From assembly GCA_001599815.1 (NCBI GenBank), contig BCIA01000004.1, positions 2,425,051 to 2,489,050 on the forward strand: a DNA stretch of 64,000 bases, read 5' to 3'. Shown here piece after piece: positions 1 to 10,340 of the stretch. A program made the translations under genes and the position numbers. Numbering within the stretch: position 1 is the stretch's first letter; every line of letters starts with the position of its first letter. Origin of the DNA: Furcasterigmium furcatum. Its lineage: Eukaryota; Ascomycota; Sordariomycetes; Glomerellales; Plectosphaerellaceae. Under the pieces are notes generated by a model. That model was given only the letters and a program-made list of their open reading frames with translations. It ran no database searches and had not been told where the DNA came from.

Positions 1-119
1 AGCCCCAATTCGAAGTTCGCCGACATCAACGCTATCCATAGGGCCCAGATTGAGGCTGGCGATAAAATAGATCAGATAGATGGATCCAGCGACGATGAAA
101 TACCCAGTGGCCCAGAGGA
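1..119 (-). CDS. Possible internal or terminal exon of a membrane protein (partial, left edge)
   Basis: Read on the minus strand, this stretch is open to the window edge. It encodes a strongly hydrophobic helix (GYFIVAGSIYLIYFIASLNL) followed by a short polar tail. A plausible 3' splice site (GTGATACAG) precedes it at about 120-122, which suggests an exon of a multi-exon transporter or channel whose rest lies left of the window. The plus strand is also open here up to a TAG at 139-141, but gives an unremarkable polar peptide. The family is not recognised. Only the membrane-segment character supports the strand choice. Confidence 0.3.
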
Positions 120-224
120 CTGTATCACAGTTGCAGCGTAGCCAGTTTTAATTGATCTTGAAGTTGGTGTCGCGATTCTGGTGACGTTTTTTTGGGGTGG
201 CCAGGTGAGGGGGGTGGCCAGGTA

Positions 225-1774
225 ATGGGTGTGGGACGTTACACCACGATATTCTCCGGGAAATGGTATACATACTTCCTTCGCCCTCTTTTCGACACCG
301 TCTTGGTCTCTTGCAAATACTGATACGGCGTGTCCCTTTCAACAGGCACCTCGGCCTGTCCAAAGACCTGTCTCCGTCCTCGCGAGGATTCGACAAGGAC
401 TTTACCTTCCTCCCCGGCGCCGGTAACCACTACGGCTTCGAGCCCCAGCTGCAAGACGACGTCTACTTCCCCGCCTTGTCGAGCAAGGGACACTGGATGG
501 AGGACGGCTCGCCCTTCGATCACGAAGATCTCCCGCAAGACTTTTATTCGACGAAGACATTCACGGATAAGCTGCTGGAGAAGCTCAGGCTCAGGACAGA
601 ACAAGAGGCGCAGCAGCCATTCTTCGCGACTCTGGCCTACACGGCACCACACTGGCCCCTTCAGGCGCCCAAACAGGTCGTGGACAAGTACCGCGGCATG
701 TACGATCAGGGTCCAGATAAGCTTGCCGCATCCCGCCTCCAACGGATGATCGAGCTCGGCATCGCCAGCGAGACGGAGCAAGCGCCGCCTCCGGTGGGAA
801 ACCCGGCATACGGATGGACTTCCATGACGGCCGACGAACGAGCCCGGTCCGCCAGGGCTATGGAGGTATACGCTGCAATGGTTGAGGTCGTGGATGACAA
901 CGTCGGGCGGACACTCGAGTACCTTCGCGAAACGGGCGAGCTGGATAACACCTTCGTCTTGTTCATGTCGGACAACGGCGCCGAAGGAGCGTCGCTGGAA
1001 GCAGCACCGGTGAGTCCAGACTTCCACCGCTTCGTTTTTCGGCAAAATCTGACGAATCTATGCTGCAGATCATGGGAGGCACCAAGACAATGTCGTACAT
1101 CTTCGAGAAATACTACAACAACAGCATCGAGAACATCGGGAGCCCGGACTCCTTCGTCTGGTATGGTGAGTATAGCGTGGAACACCCTGTGCTCGTCCAG
1201 AATAGTAGACTAATTCCTTCGGTAAGGTCCCCGCTGGGCCTCGGCCGCCTCGGCTCCTAATCGCGGCGTCAAGTCGTGGGTTCTCGAGGGCGGCATTCGC
1301 TGTCCCTGCATCGTGTCCTTCCCTCCCCTGGACACCTCCCCCGCGGGAGTTACCCACACTTTTACGAGCGTGATGGACATCCTCCCGACAGTCCTTGACC
1401 TTGCGGGCGTGGCCCCTCCTGGGAACAAATTCCGCGGGCGTGATGTGGTTCTGCCCCAAGGGAAGTCCTGGGTCGCACACCTGAGCTCTGGGAACTATGC
1501 GCAGTCCAGCGTGTATGATGGGAGCGTCGATATTCACGGCTGGGAGTTTCTCAACCACAAGGCAATCAGGAAGGGCGATTGGAAGGCCGTCTGGATGAGC
1601 GCGCCGCGTGGGCGAGATGCCTGGGAGTTGTACGATCTTGGCCGGGACCGTTCCGAGACGTGCGACCGAGCCTCGGAGCGTCCGGATATCCTGGAAGAGC
1701 TGATATTCCACTGGGAGCAGTATTACTCGGAGACGGGGATGATACCGACTCCCATGTTTGGTCATCGGATGTAA
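225..1774 (+). pseudogene. 5'-truncated arylsulfatase (sulfatase family)
   Basis: Sulfatases hydrolyse sulfate esters using a formylglycine made from a CxPxR cysteine near the N-terminus. The exons here are 225-265, 346-1009, 1069-1165 and 1227-1774. Their lengths sum to 450 codons and all junctions keep frame. Recognisable blocks are SGKWHLGL, GFDKDFTFLPGAGNHYGFEP, TAPHWPLQAP, the metal-site motif FMSDNGAEG and the C-terminal WVLEGGIRCP and RKGDWKAVW. The roughly 100 residues that should precede SGKWH, including CxPxR, are not found between the left edge and 225. An in-frame ATG at 225 would start a protein of about 449 residues without the nucleophile. The rest of the frame is intact, so the truncation is either recent or the product is kept for another role. 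Family assignment is firm; the pseudogene call is inference. Confidence 0.72.
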
Positions 1775-2309
1775 GCCGAAGGAGAGCAAGTGTAATCTTT
1801 GTTTGTAGTACTGCTATAGTAGAAGCGGCTGTTCTACTGAGATCCATGGCTGTCCTCGATTTGCCCAGCTGTGTCAACAATATCAAATGAATACGGAGAA
1901 AAGTTATGAATGGTTTCCTACTTTACTACCTATAGTTCTATCGTCACGAAAAGATCACAAACACGCAGCTATTCCCGTTTGCAAAGTATTGATGTGTCAG
2001 GGGTCACCCACGGAGTGACCACAGTCACTAGCCGATCTTTCAGAGCAATTCGCAGCGGGTAGGACACTTGTAGGTCGCTTCCTATTGTCACGAAATAGCG
2101 AGGTCACCCGGCTGTCGGTCCCCTAGCGGTAGCTGAAAGGTTGTCCGGACGAGTCACGGTCGTAATGTTCACAGCTGGCTGAGCCGGGCCCAGAGGGATA
2201 CCATCGCGACGAGCTGGTTCCGGCTCCCCACCTAGGCCTACTTAGCAGGCTGCAGCTATAGGTTTAGGTAGTATCGCTTGGGGTCGGCAAAGCTGAATAG
2301 GCCTAGTAT
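1775..2309. other. Gene-free spacer
   Basis: No coding region, RNA gene or repeat is recognised between the sulfatase remnant and the ankyrin ORF. Confidence 0.5.
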
Positions 2310-3008
2310 TCAGGGACTAGGACCGAGGACGAGTTCAGGCCGAGTGTCGTGGCCGGAGCGATCGTGTTGCACCCATAGTTCGAAGGGGAGTTTGGTGGAT
2401 GCGAAGCGAGCGTCCATGGCGTGCGAGTCCGCGTCAAAAGACAGGTAGGTCCGCACGGCGTTGACCGCGCCTATGCACCATGCAACATCATGACCGAAAC
2501 CGTCCCGGGTACTGAGCTCCAGCTGTCCAGATAATAATAGAGACTTGACAATTTCACAATGTCCATTCCTCGCCGCAGCAAATAATGCCGTGGACCCTTG
2601 CCAGTCAAGTTTTGTCGGGTCGGTGGCTTCGGTTTTGAGAAGAAGACGAGCGACGTCGACGTGGCCGTTGCGTGACGCGAGAAAGAGTGCTGTACGGCCC
2701 AATGAGTCATATTGCTGGATTGGCGTACACCCATCGTTGTCGCGGACCGTGATGTCCGCACCCTCCTCGAGAAGAAGCTTCACAGCCTCCGAGTGGCCAT
2801 TATATGATGCTGCAATGACCGGTGTCAATCCATGGTTGTCGGTGACCATGATGTCGGCACCATTCTCGAGTAGAAGCTTCACAAACCCCGTGTGGCCGTT
2901 GTATGATGCTGCGTTGACCGGTGTTACTCCATCGTTGGTGGCGGCCGTCATGTCGGCACCTTGCTCGAGAAGAAGTGCCCTACGGGCGTTGCGACGAAAT
3001 ATCCGCAT
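2310..3008 (-). CDS. Ankyrin-repeat protein, probably a fragment
   Basis: A single 232-residue open frame holds about four to five ankyrin units, with repeated signatures such as GVTPVNAASYNGHTGFVKLL, GLTPVIAASYNGHSEAVKLL and GRTALFLASRNGHVDVARLL. Ankyrin repeats are protein-protein interaction scaffolds. The N-terminus (residues 1-11) is not ankyrin-like, and one repeat boundary is shortened where GCTPI runs straight into QQYDSLGRTAL. The start codon lies 12 bp downstream of the stop of the rhodopsin-domain gene on the same strand, leaving no room for a normal promoter. It is probably a remnant of a larger ankyrin or NLR-type protein, although the frame is open. The C-terminal 70 residues match nothing I recognise. 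Confidence 0.55.
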   Translation of the reverse strand: MRIFRRNARRALLLEQGADMTAATNDGVTPVNAASYNGHTGFVKLLLENGADIMVTDNHGLTPVIAASYNGHSEAVKLLLEEGADITVRDNDGCTPIQQYDSLGRTALFLASRNGHVDVARLLLKTEATDPTKLDWQGSTALFAAARNGHCEIVKSLLLSGQLELSTRDGFGHDVAWCIGAVNAVRTYLSFDADSHAMDARFASTKLPFELWVQHDRSGHDTRPELVLGPSP

Positions 3009-3020
3009 GCGACACCCCCG

Positions 3021-4316
3021 TCATCTGCGCTCCCTCGCCTGATTGGCGAAGTTCTGACTTGACTCGACATAGACTGTCTTGCTGATGCTCATGTCCCGTC
3101 TCGACAAGATCGAATCTTCCTCCTCGTCTCTGTTGTTGACACTGCGCTGGCCGGTGTACTGTCTGTGCGTGTTCCCGCTCCAGTGGCGCGTGTTCGACAG
3201 CTGCACCTGTCCAGACGATCTTTGGCCCTGTGAGGTCCAGCCAAAGCCCCAATTCTTAAACAAGGGCCGGAAAGTGGCGACACACGCTGCGGTGATGCCG
3301 AGGGCCGGTTCTATGACAGACCAAATTGCGACGTCTCTGACAAAGAAAGGCGTTAGAGGAAGAAGACTGGAAGGTCGGGGCAGTTTCCACTCACAGTGAC
3401 TTGTAAATGAACTCATGCCCGGGAGGGAGTCGTGTCACGTAGGGAATGCGAACGATGAGAGCAACCCCAGCACTAGAGCACAGAGGTCAGCCGTAGCCCA
3501 GAGGATTTACAACCCCGAGGGTTCATGTCCTGCAAGACTCACACCATGCCCAAGCTTAGCAGTACCGCGATGATGGCCTTGGTCCGGTTGTTGAGCTGAA
3601 CATGCCACAGAAGCATGACAGGCAATAGGCCCAAGCACCAGTCCGAAATGGCCGAGACGACGCTGTGTACCGTGGTCGAGTAGGTGACGATGAGCTTTTC
3701 GTGGCAAAATCCCTCGGCGCCGTGGACCTGCGTCCAAAAGTACGCAGGCGGGCTGCACTGGAAAACGAGAATGAAGAAGAACACGACCGAGACTGCGGCA
3801 ATGAGCCCAAAATTGACCCATATGATCCAACGGTGTATCCTGGAACTTGACAGGCGAAGCAGCAGCACGCAGACAGACGCCCGGATCGTCATGGTGATGG
3901 GCGGGTAGAGCACCATGCAGAGGTACCAGCCGCGGAGGGAGCGCGAGGCTTCGTCCGCGCTGTACCGAAGGGAGGAGTGTTTCCCGGTCGCGCCGTTGAT
4001 GACGCCGTCCATGGCGATTGCGGCGTAGACAGCGTAGCCGACCTGTTGTATCACGAAGCATGAGCCGGGGTATTTGTTGCTACAGTGCCACCCTGATGCA
4101 CTACTTGTTTGCGGGAAGATCGCGGGGAGAAGGAGCACGTACCAGGGCACCATAGATCAGGTAATCGTCGAGGGACTGGTGCTTGACGACGAACATCTTG
4201 ACGTAGACTCGGACGATAACGCTGATTCCAGCAACAACGAGGAACGCCATTTGGACGTACAGCAGCTCATTGCCCCGATCAAGCTTGTCCGGGAGGTTTT
4301 CTGCGGGAGTCGCCAT
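3021..4316 (-). CDS. Fungal rhodopsin-domain (PTH11-like) integral membrane protein
   Basis: The modelled exons are 4316-4151, 4092-3543, 3472-3395 and 3336-3021, giving 369 residues in frame. Seven hydrophobic segments are visible, beginning with one at LLYVQMAFLVVAGISVIVRV. They are followed by the family-typical SLDDYL after helix 1, several helices with ISDWCLGLLPV, and the late block DVAIWSVIEPALGITAACVA, which marks the fungal rhodopsin-domain family. The C-terminal tail is polar and rich in Ser, Arg and Asp. These proteins sit in the plasma membrane and are proposed receptors; no ligand can be inferred. The first intron (4150-4093) has competing splice sites, so the sequence just after SLDDYLIYG is the least certain part. 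The start ATG at 4316 was chosen because the upstream frame lacks any membrane-protein character. Confidence 0.82.
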
Positions 4317-5379
4317 GTTGGGAGGATGCCGGGCGGCAGAAACCGGGGTGAGAACGAGGGTCAGAGGCAGATGGGCGGCGAGGGGTTCATATGCATCCCC
4401 AACCTGCAGATGTTCCGTCGGGGAATTCCCAGGGCAACGGAACATGTCCGAAGCCGGAAAGGGACGAGGCGCTCTTCTACCAGCTACTAGTAGTCGAGTG
4501 ACGGTGACATCCCGGCGCCCTGGCTGCAGGTCCCCAAGTCCGTTACGGGAACCAGGAACTTCATGGCTGCGGCCAACAGACTGCGCGGAGCATCTCTCGG
4601 GGGTATGGTAGGTGCGGGTGGACTGGTTTTCTGCCAAGCGAGACCGAGAAGAGAAACAAGAACGCGGGGCATTTCTCCTAGTATCCAATGTGATGCTGTG
4701 TACGTACGCCACAATAGCTGAATTCCGGGGTTGCCCAGCGCTAGTGACCGACGGAGAGGGAGTTGCATGTCCTCCCCATATTCTCCGGGTCTCAGCGGTG
4801 CGCACCACGTGAGAATCGCGTGAGCAGACTCGTACTAGTAGCGTCTTTGCCTGGATGGCGTTCTGAAAACGGGAAACATCTAATTTATGGGGGGGCTGGC
4901 AAACAGTCTTACTGGCCACTCCTCAGGGGTTAGGTCCGTGGTGTCGGCCGAGACGCAGCCATCCAACTTGATGTACAAGCATGGGATAATTACAACACGG
5001 CCTCGGCCCTCGGCATCTGCCCCGCATTCAATTCACGGCCAGCCGCGACAGCCGCACCCCAGATTCCCCTTTTTGTATCGAATAAGCCGAGAAGTTACTC
5101 TAGATGACTTGTAAGGAGTGCCGAGCGCCTTCGCCCTGGTCAATTCAAGGTATCTGATGTATCCTGTCATCGAAGCGAGGAGCTATGGTTCTAGTGGAGC
5201 CATGCCACTTCCCGACTAGGAAAGCAGGGCCGATACCCCGGAACTGACCTCCCCACCGTCACAGTATATCCTGCTCGTTGACACCGACCATACAATGTTT
5301 GCATTGTAACCCGGGCGGAAGCTGATTACTGTCCTACTGTAGAGCTTCGCTTGGCCTCCGACAATTCGGCGCTAGGCGT
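4317..5379. other. Gene-free spacer
   Basis: Short overlapping frames only; no domain, RNA gene or repeat recognised. Base composition shifts toward the RIP-like block beginning near 5380. Confidence 0.5.
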
Positions 5380-6330
5380 GAAAAATAATAATACCATAGG
5401 AAGCGGGCCTAGTCACTAGGTGAAGTTCGGGGGGGCTTTGTGTAGCTAACGGCGGCTTATACCATCGCCGGTAATCGCCGGGTCAGCCCGGAGGTATTAC
5501 TATCCTAACTCCCCCTCTAGCTTGAGTTTCGTGCTATCAGCTGTCCTAAAGTTTAGCCAGGCGTTTCTAGGCTTATAGTGCAAATCACCCAGTATAGCCC
5601 GAGAAACGCCTTGCTTTCCTTGTTGTTATATATAAGGTAAAGGGGGTATATATATACGCTAGGGAGCGAGAAGTGGAAAATCTATAATAGGCAGGAAATA
5701 ATATCTCTATTAACTACTAGTTCTTAAGTCGCAATCGTTGGCGTCGGCTAAGTCGGCGGCGCCGCGGCTTACGCTATGATTCTTACCTTTATCGCTAATA
5801 AGCTACTGCTCGTTAATAGCAACGCGGCCCGGAGGGATAGCTAGGTCTAGGACCTATTAGATACGGCGTACGCTAGTAATAGTAGAACCTGGGTCCTATA
5901 AGGATTATACCGTAAGGCTTCTTAGTCCGATATCGTAGTTATCACGGCGGGGTCTAGAATCACTATAGGTCTGCTTTAGCAGCTCGACGCTATAAGGAAT
6001 AACGCAGGCTAATCTGCTCTCTAGGCGAAACTCCTCTTAAATACTTATACCGGAATATATCTATTATCCGGTCTGTCGTAAGCGCTATAACGCCGCTTAG
6101 GGAGGACGCTATTATCCTTATAGTGTTAAATCCCGTTGATATCCTCACGACTCTGGTCCAGGGCCTATCTAAGCTCCCACCGGGGCAGGTTATAGGCTCG
6201 GGCACCTTTCTCGACTTAGTGCGGCTTCGTAGACTAGTAGCGGATAAAATAGGGGTACGTTCGGCTCAGTTTATAAGGTTCCTCTCGACTTACCTGCTCG
6301 CAGCTTACGGCTCCTTCGATAGACCTGTAT
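5380..6330. repeat. RIP-like degenerate repeat block
   Basis: The stretch is dense in TA, CTA and TAG words and visibly poor in CA and TG, with runs such as tatatataaggtaaaggggg and tatctattatccgg. This is the mark left on both strands when repeat-induced point mutation turns CpA into TpA. No intact open frame remains, so the original element cannot be named. The right end blends into the GH3 and NLR pseudogenes. Boundaries are approximate. Confidence 0.65.
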
Positions 6331-6439
6331 GTTCTAGGCGTCCACGAGCAGGCCCTAGTAGCAGCATGGTCCACGGCAACCACAGTCGGAATACCCATAG
6401 ATATAGCGATGCCACCCGAAGTCCACCTCGATCGGGCTG

Positions 6440-6830
6440 AACTATCAAGGGCATACAGTTTGCTGGGGTCCAGGCCTGCTCAAAGTACTTGATCGGCAAC
6501 GAACAAGAGACACAGCGATCAAACACGGACGGCACCCATGTCAATGCTATCTCGTCCAACATTAACGACCGCACCCTGCATGAACTCTATCTCTGGCCCT
6601 TTGCCAATGCAGTCAGGGCGGGCACCGCCTCGATCATGTGCTCCTACATTGCCTGAACCAAACATACACCTGCGAGCACCCCGGACTTCTGAATGGCATC
6701 CTCAAGACCGAACTGGGGTTCCAGGGATACGTTGTCTCCGACTGGTTCGCGACTCATGCAGCCGCGGATGCAGCCAATGCCGGGTTGGACCTCGAAATGC
6801 CGGGCGTGGCAGCGGGATACCCTGGGGCGA
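6440..6830 (+). pseudogene. GH3 beta-glucosidase fragment, frameshifted
   Basis: Translated pieces match the catalytic half of glycoside hydrolase family 3: KGIQFAGVQAC with IGNEQETQRSN, then NDRTLHELYLWPFANAVRAG, SIMCSY, and in another frame ENP-like CEHPGLLNGILKTELGFQG and VVSDWFATHAA. The Asp in VSDW is the family nucleophile. The frame changes near 6648-6655, between SIMCSY and NQTYTC, where the upstream frame meets a TGA. Sequence before about 6440 and after LDLEMPGV (about 6815) is not GH3, so both ends of the roughly 800-residue enzyme are missing. The fragment runs head-on into the NB-ARC pseudogene on the other strand. Confidence 0.75.
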
Positions 6831-6834
6831 GTAC

Positions 6835-7602
6835 CTTCTTCACAGATCTTCTGAAGGAAGGGTACCAGGTCGGCGGCTATCGCGTCGTCGTCTTCTTTCC
6901 CAAGCTTATGCCGCAGCAGCTGTAGCGCCTGCGACAGCCAAGACATTGCCGAGACTACCTGCGAGTCGTGCTGCCACGTCGCGACTGCGTGATGTGATAA
7001 GGATCGATCCGTTGGCGCTCTGCGGGAGATACGCCATGAGCGGCTCTCGGTTGTCTGTCTGCCTCGCGTGGAAGACCCGGCCGTCGTCGGCGTTGTCGAG
7101 CACCATCAGCCACCGTTCGTTAGCCTCGTCGCACAGCCAGTCGCGCACCAGCCGGACTCCGGTCGCGGCATCCCGACAGCCGCAGCCTCTCGGCGATGGT
7201 CCGGTACGCGTCCTCAAATCGCTGGGTCGCTGGGCGGTGCCGGCGTGCACCCAGAAGACGAACGTGTCGGGCGAGGCATTTCGGATGTCGTGGGCGGGGC
7301 GGATGGCGAGCTGCGATTTGCTGCGGGGGTCAGCAGTCGGCCTGCGCTATGGAGGGCGCGCCAACCCGATGCTGCCAAGGCGGGCGGCGCGGTGCGGCGG
7401 CCGCTGGAGGGAGTCGAGCAGCCATGCTGTGATAGCCGGGCGCTCGACAAAGTCGGGGTCTTGCTCGAAGGGCACCGTCGAGAACGGGGCGGGGGCAGGG
7501 CCAGGAGCAGAAATAGTTGACATTCAGGGTCCCACCAGACATCGACACGCCCGCAACAACGTTGCGGCCTCTGGTGTCCCCGTTGAAGGTAGCTCCAGAC
7601 AT
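6835..7602 (-). pseudogene. NB-ARC (NLR-like STAND) pseudogene
   Basis: Fragments of a fungal nucleotide-binding-domain protein can be followed in order on the minus strand through several frames: a short Gly/Asn-rich N-terminal motif starting at the ATG at 7602, then PFEQDPDFVERPAITAWLLD, KSQLAI (end of the Walker A region), FVFWVHAGTA, FEDAYRTIAERL, VRLVRDWLCDE, the Walker B-like WLMVLDNADD, ANGSILITSRSRDVAARLAG and LQLLRHKLGKEDDDA. At least three frame changes and an internal TAG separate them. The glycine loop expected before KSQLAI is lost. No helical or repeat C-terminus is seen; homology stops near 6840 at the GH3 fragment. NLR-like proteins in fungi act in non-self recognition. Assignment rests on ordered motifs, not a search. 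Confidence 0.75.
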
Positions 7603-8481
7603 GGCACATAGAATTATGAACACAGGTCGGTGATAGCACGGAGTTCCGGTTACGGCAGTGCAAGATGTACCCTGACTGACCATATCGCGCAAGGCTGGGC
7701 GTCTTGAAGCATGTTAATTGGATCACGGCTTACTGCTTGGTAACCTGGTCCTGGGATACGACATCCGAGCGAGCACGCTTAGATGCGCATGTGGTATTGA
7801 GCCGCGAAGGCGATATATTGGTATGCGGTGTTGAACCACAGGGACACTCTTCGAAACTGCGGTGTCAGACCACCAGAAAATTTCATAATGACCAAGATGA
7901 CCGCTTCCAACCGTCGAGCTGTCAGGAGGCTTTGTTAGATCTTTTGTAGACTGGAGAAGAAGCCTTGCTCGAGGGGCTTTTTGCAATCTGTGCAAGCTAA
8001 AAGCCTAGTAGGCCGTTGGTAAGAAAGGAGTGTTAGAAAATACACAAATCCCGCAACAATCGCGACAGTATTGAAGGAGGCTCGGTTGAAGGGCCAATAC
8101 CGGTGGTGAGCATGACCACCGAGTGAATGGGTGATCCTGGTCGTGTGCTGCGCCGGTACGAACCACCGTTTTGGACACTATCGACTAGCACTCAGATCAC
8201 CAAGCAATCTCAGAGTAACACCGACCATCTTGGCTTGTTCTTGAGGTTCTTGGGTCGACCAAGCCAACTCATTTTTGGGCGCTCGTAACAACCGTCGTTA
8301 CGAGAGGGGCTATTCGTAAAGCCGAAAAGTCTTGAGAATGCTCCGACTATCGCGTGCACTTGGTTACAGCCCTGTCTGACCTTCCACTTTGAGACTCGCC
8401 ATCACATATGACAACAATTGGCAACTTGGCATGAAGGACGCATAACGCAAGAGTTCAGAGCATGCATGGAGGGCGAAGAAC
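7603..8481. other. Gene-free spacer upstream of secreted protein gene
   Basis: No gene or repeat recognised. It is the 3' continuation of the decayed zone and the upstream region of the secreted protein starting at 8579. Confidence 0.5.
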
Positions 8482-8488
8482 TATAAAT
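8482..8488 (+). promoter_or_regulatory. TATA box of the secreted protein gene
   Basis: TATAAAT lies 97 bp upstream of the ATG at 8579, followed by pyrimidine-rich DNA, as in many fungal core promoters. Confidence 0.55.
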
Positions 8489-8578
8489 GCAATTGTTGCC
8501 ACTACCAAAATACCATCCGCCAGGCCGCTCACCTACACACAACATCCAGCTTCCTTGGACTCATTCTCTTCAATTACC

Positions 8579-9402
8579 ATGCAGCTCGCGTTCCTCCTTC
8601 CCATGCTGGTGGTTTCTGCCAGCACTGTTGCCGGCAGTCCCACACCGGAGGTTGAGGTTCGTTCCGTAGAGAGGATTCTCTACAAGCGCGGCGATGTCCT
8701 CGACAAGCGCGGCCTTGAGCTTACCGCCCTGCACGGCGTCGATATCAACGAGAGTATGAGCCTTGTACCCGAGCCTCCGGATCTATGACAAGCTAACAAC
8801 TCCCAACTCTAGTGTTCCGCCATTCGCTCGTCAAGCGCTCGGATGGGGACGATATCACTCTCTGTGTGCACAACAGCTTCAACGAGACCCTCGTCAGTGA
8901 TGAGGACCATGGAACCCTGGAGGAGCGCGGCATCCGTCTCGTGGGCACGGCCGACTTCAAGACGGACTCGTGGACGGCCGCGGGGGCCAACGCCTGCGGC
9001 CACAGCACGTTCGAGAGTCTCACCAGCTCGACCCTGGGCGCCTTCACAGGGGGCGTCCACGAGATGGTCTGGTGGGGCCGCGGCGTCAGGGGCGGCTTCT
9101 GGATGACATATGGGACCAGCACCATCGGCTCACATACGGGCCTCGTCATCGCCGGGTCCAACAGCGGCGCGAACGCCTGCTTCATGATCGCCAGGACGCG
9201 CTCGTCTGACAATGGGAAGGAGTACGTGGTGGGCTCGTACGACGTCTCCGACCTCGCGCGCGACTCGCTCCGGTTCGAGAGGCAGTACCCGGCGCCCGTG
9301 GGCTGGAGGACGGCCGCGACTGGAGACATGGGCTGCCTGCCGAACCAGGGGCCGAATGTGCGGACAAACTGGAGACTCACTTATATCAATCAGCGTGTCT
9401 GA
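8579..9402 (+). CDS. Small secreted protein with Kex2-type propeptide sites
   Basis: Exons are 8579-8753 and 8813-9402. The intron (8754-8812) has a perfect AGCTAACAAC branch region, and the product is about 254 residues. Residues 1-19 (MQLAFLLPMLVVSASTVAG) form a signal peptide. The next 50 residues contain three basic pairs (YKRG, DKRG, VKRS) that fit Kex2-type cleavage, leaving a mature domain of about 185 residues. That domain is rich in Gly, Ser and Thr, with four Cys (LCVH, ACGH, ACFM, GCLP) and Trp clusters such as EMVWWGRG. No family is recognised. The prepro layout suggests an extracellular protein processed in the Golgi; effector or antimicrobial roles are possible but not shown. 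Confidence 0.78.
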
Positions 9403-10340
9403 GGGAGGTCCTTGGGCGTTTCCATTCACTCTCGGGAAACTTTCTCCGAAAAATAAAAAGTCAAGCCAGCTACTGTACGAGTAGATATAAGAGTTTCTAG
9501 TTTGGAGTGAGCAGCAGGCTGCGGGGATTGAGTCTCTGCCAAGCAAAATGAGAGGCTCTCGTTTATTGTCGTCTTGTTACCCCTCGGGGGCTTAGGATCA
9601 TTACTTCCCAGGGGGTCTCTCCTTTGCTCGGGTACTAAATAGGTGCATTGGATCCTTAATTATCATTAGTAATATGGAACTAACTGGCGTTAGCTATGAG
9701 CGCTGGACGAGCTGCCACCCTTTTCCCACCATCGGTGTCCTTCAAACCCTCTCAGCGTACAAGCTGATCTGCTTGCAGACGCCTCCCTCGGTCTCCTGAC
9801 CAGCCACCCCGATCAAGAGGTTAATTGAGTGCGCGAAGCCGTACTCCTATGGAGAATCCCCTGGGTCCAAGCCCTAGTGCCGAGGCGTTGGCCCGACCTG
9901 GGCGCCTTTCCCCAGGGAGCCTGGCGCCAAAGTCTTGCGGGGGGAGATCCGTGTCAGAGCGATTGGATGACCGGGATGACGCGGTGAACCGTCATGGTCG
10001 CCTGCCTGCCGCCGAGGGCTTGGTACGCGCGGGGTCGAGCTGGGCCCTCTTCTAGTATACTTACCTCGGCGTCGAAGTAACCAGCGTCTTTCGGCACAAT
10101 TGGCAGCGCGTTGGACACTCACTCCTATCCTCACATGGCGGATTTGCCCACTTGATACCTGTGTACCCCTGGATCACGCGATCGACACCAAAATGGCGTA
10201 TTGCCGAGAACGACCGCAAGCTCCCGGGACCCAAGCTGCTGGGTTTTGAAGTATGAAAAAAGGATTGAGCTCGCTGCACTCCCGTCCGTCCGTCCATCCG
10301 TCCAGCCGTGCTCCCGCTTTTCCATCTCACATTGTCCAAA
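9403..10340. other. Gene-free spacer
   Basis: No gene, RNA or repeat recognised apart from a short TCCG-rich run (about 10281-10305) just upstream of the next ATG. Confidence 0.5.

Noticed and set aside
1..141. Plus-strand open frame ending in TAG at 139-141
   Set aside because: Its product is plain polar sequence, while the minus strand of the same DNA encodes a membrane helix behind a plausible acceptor, so the minus reading was preferred, at low confidence.
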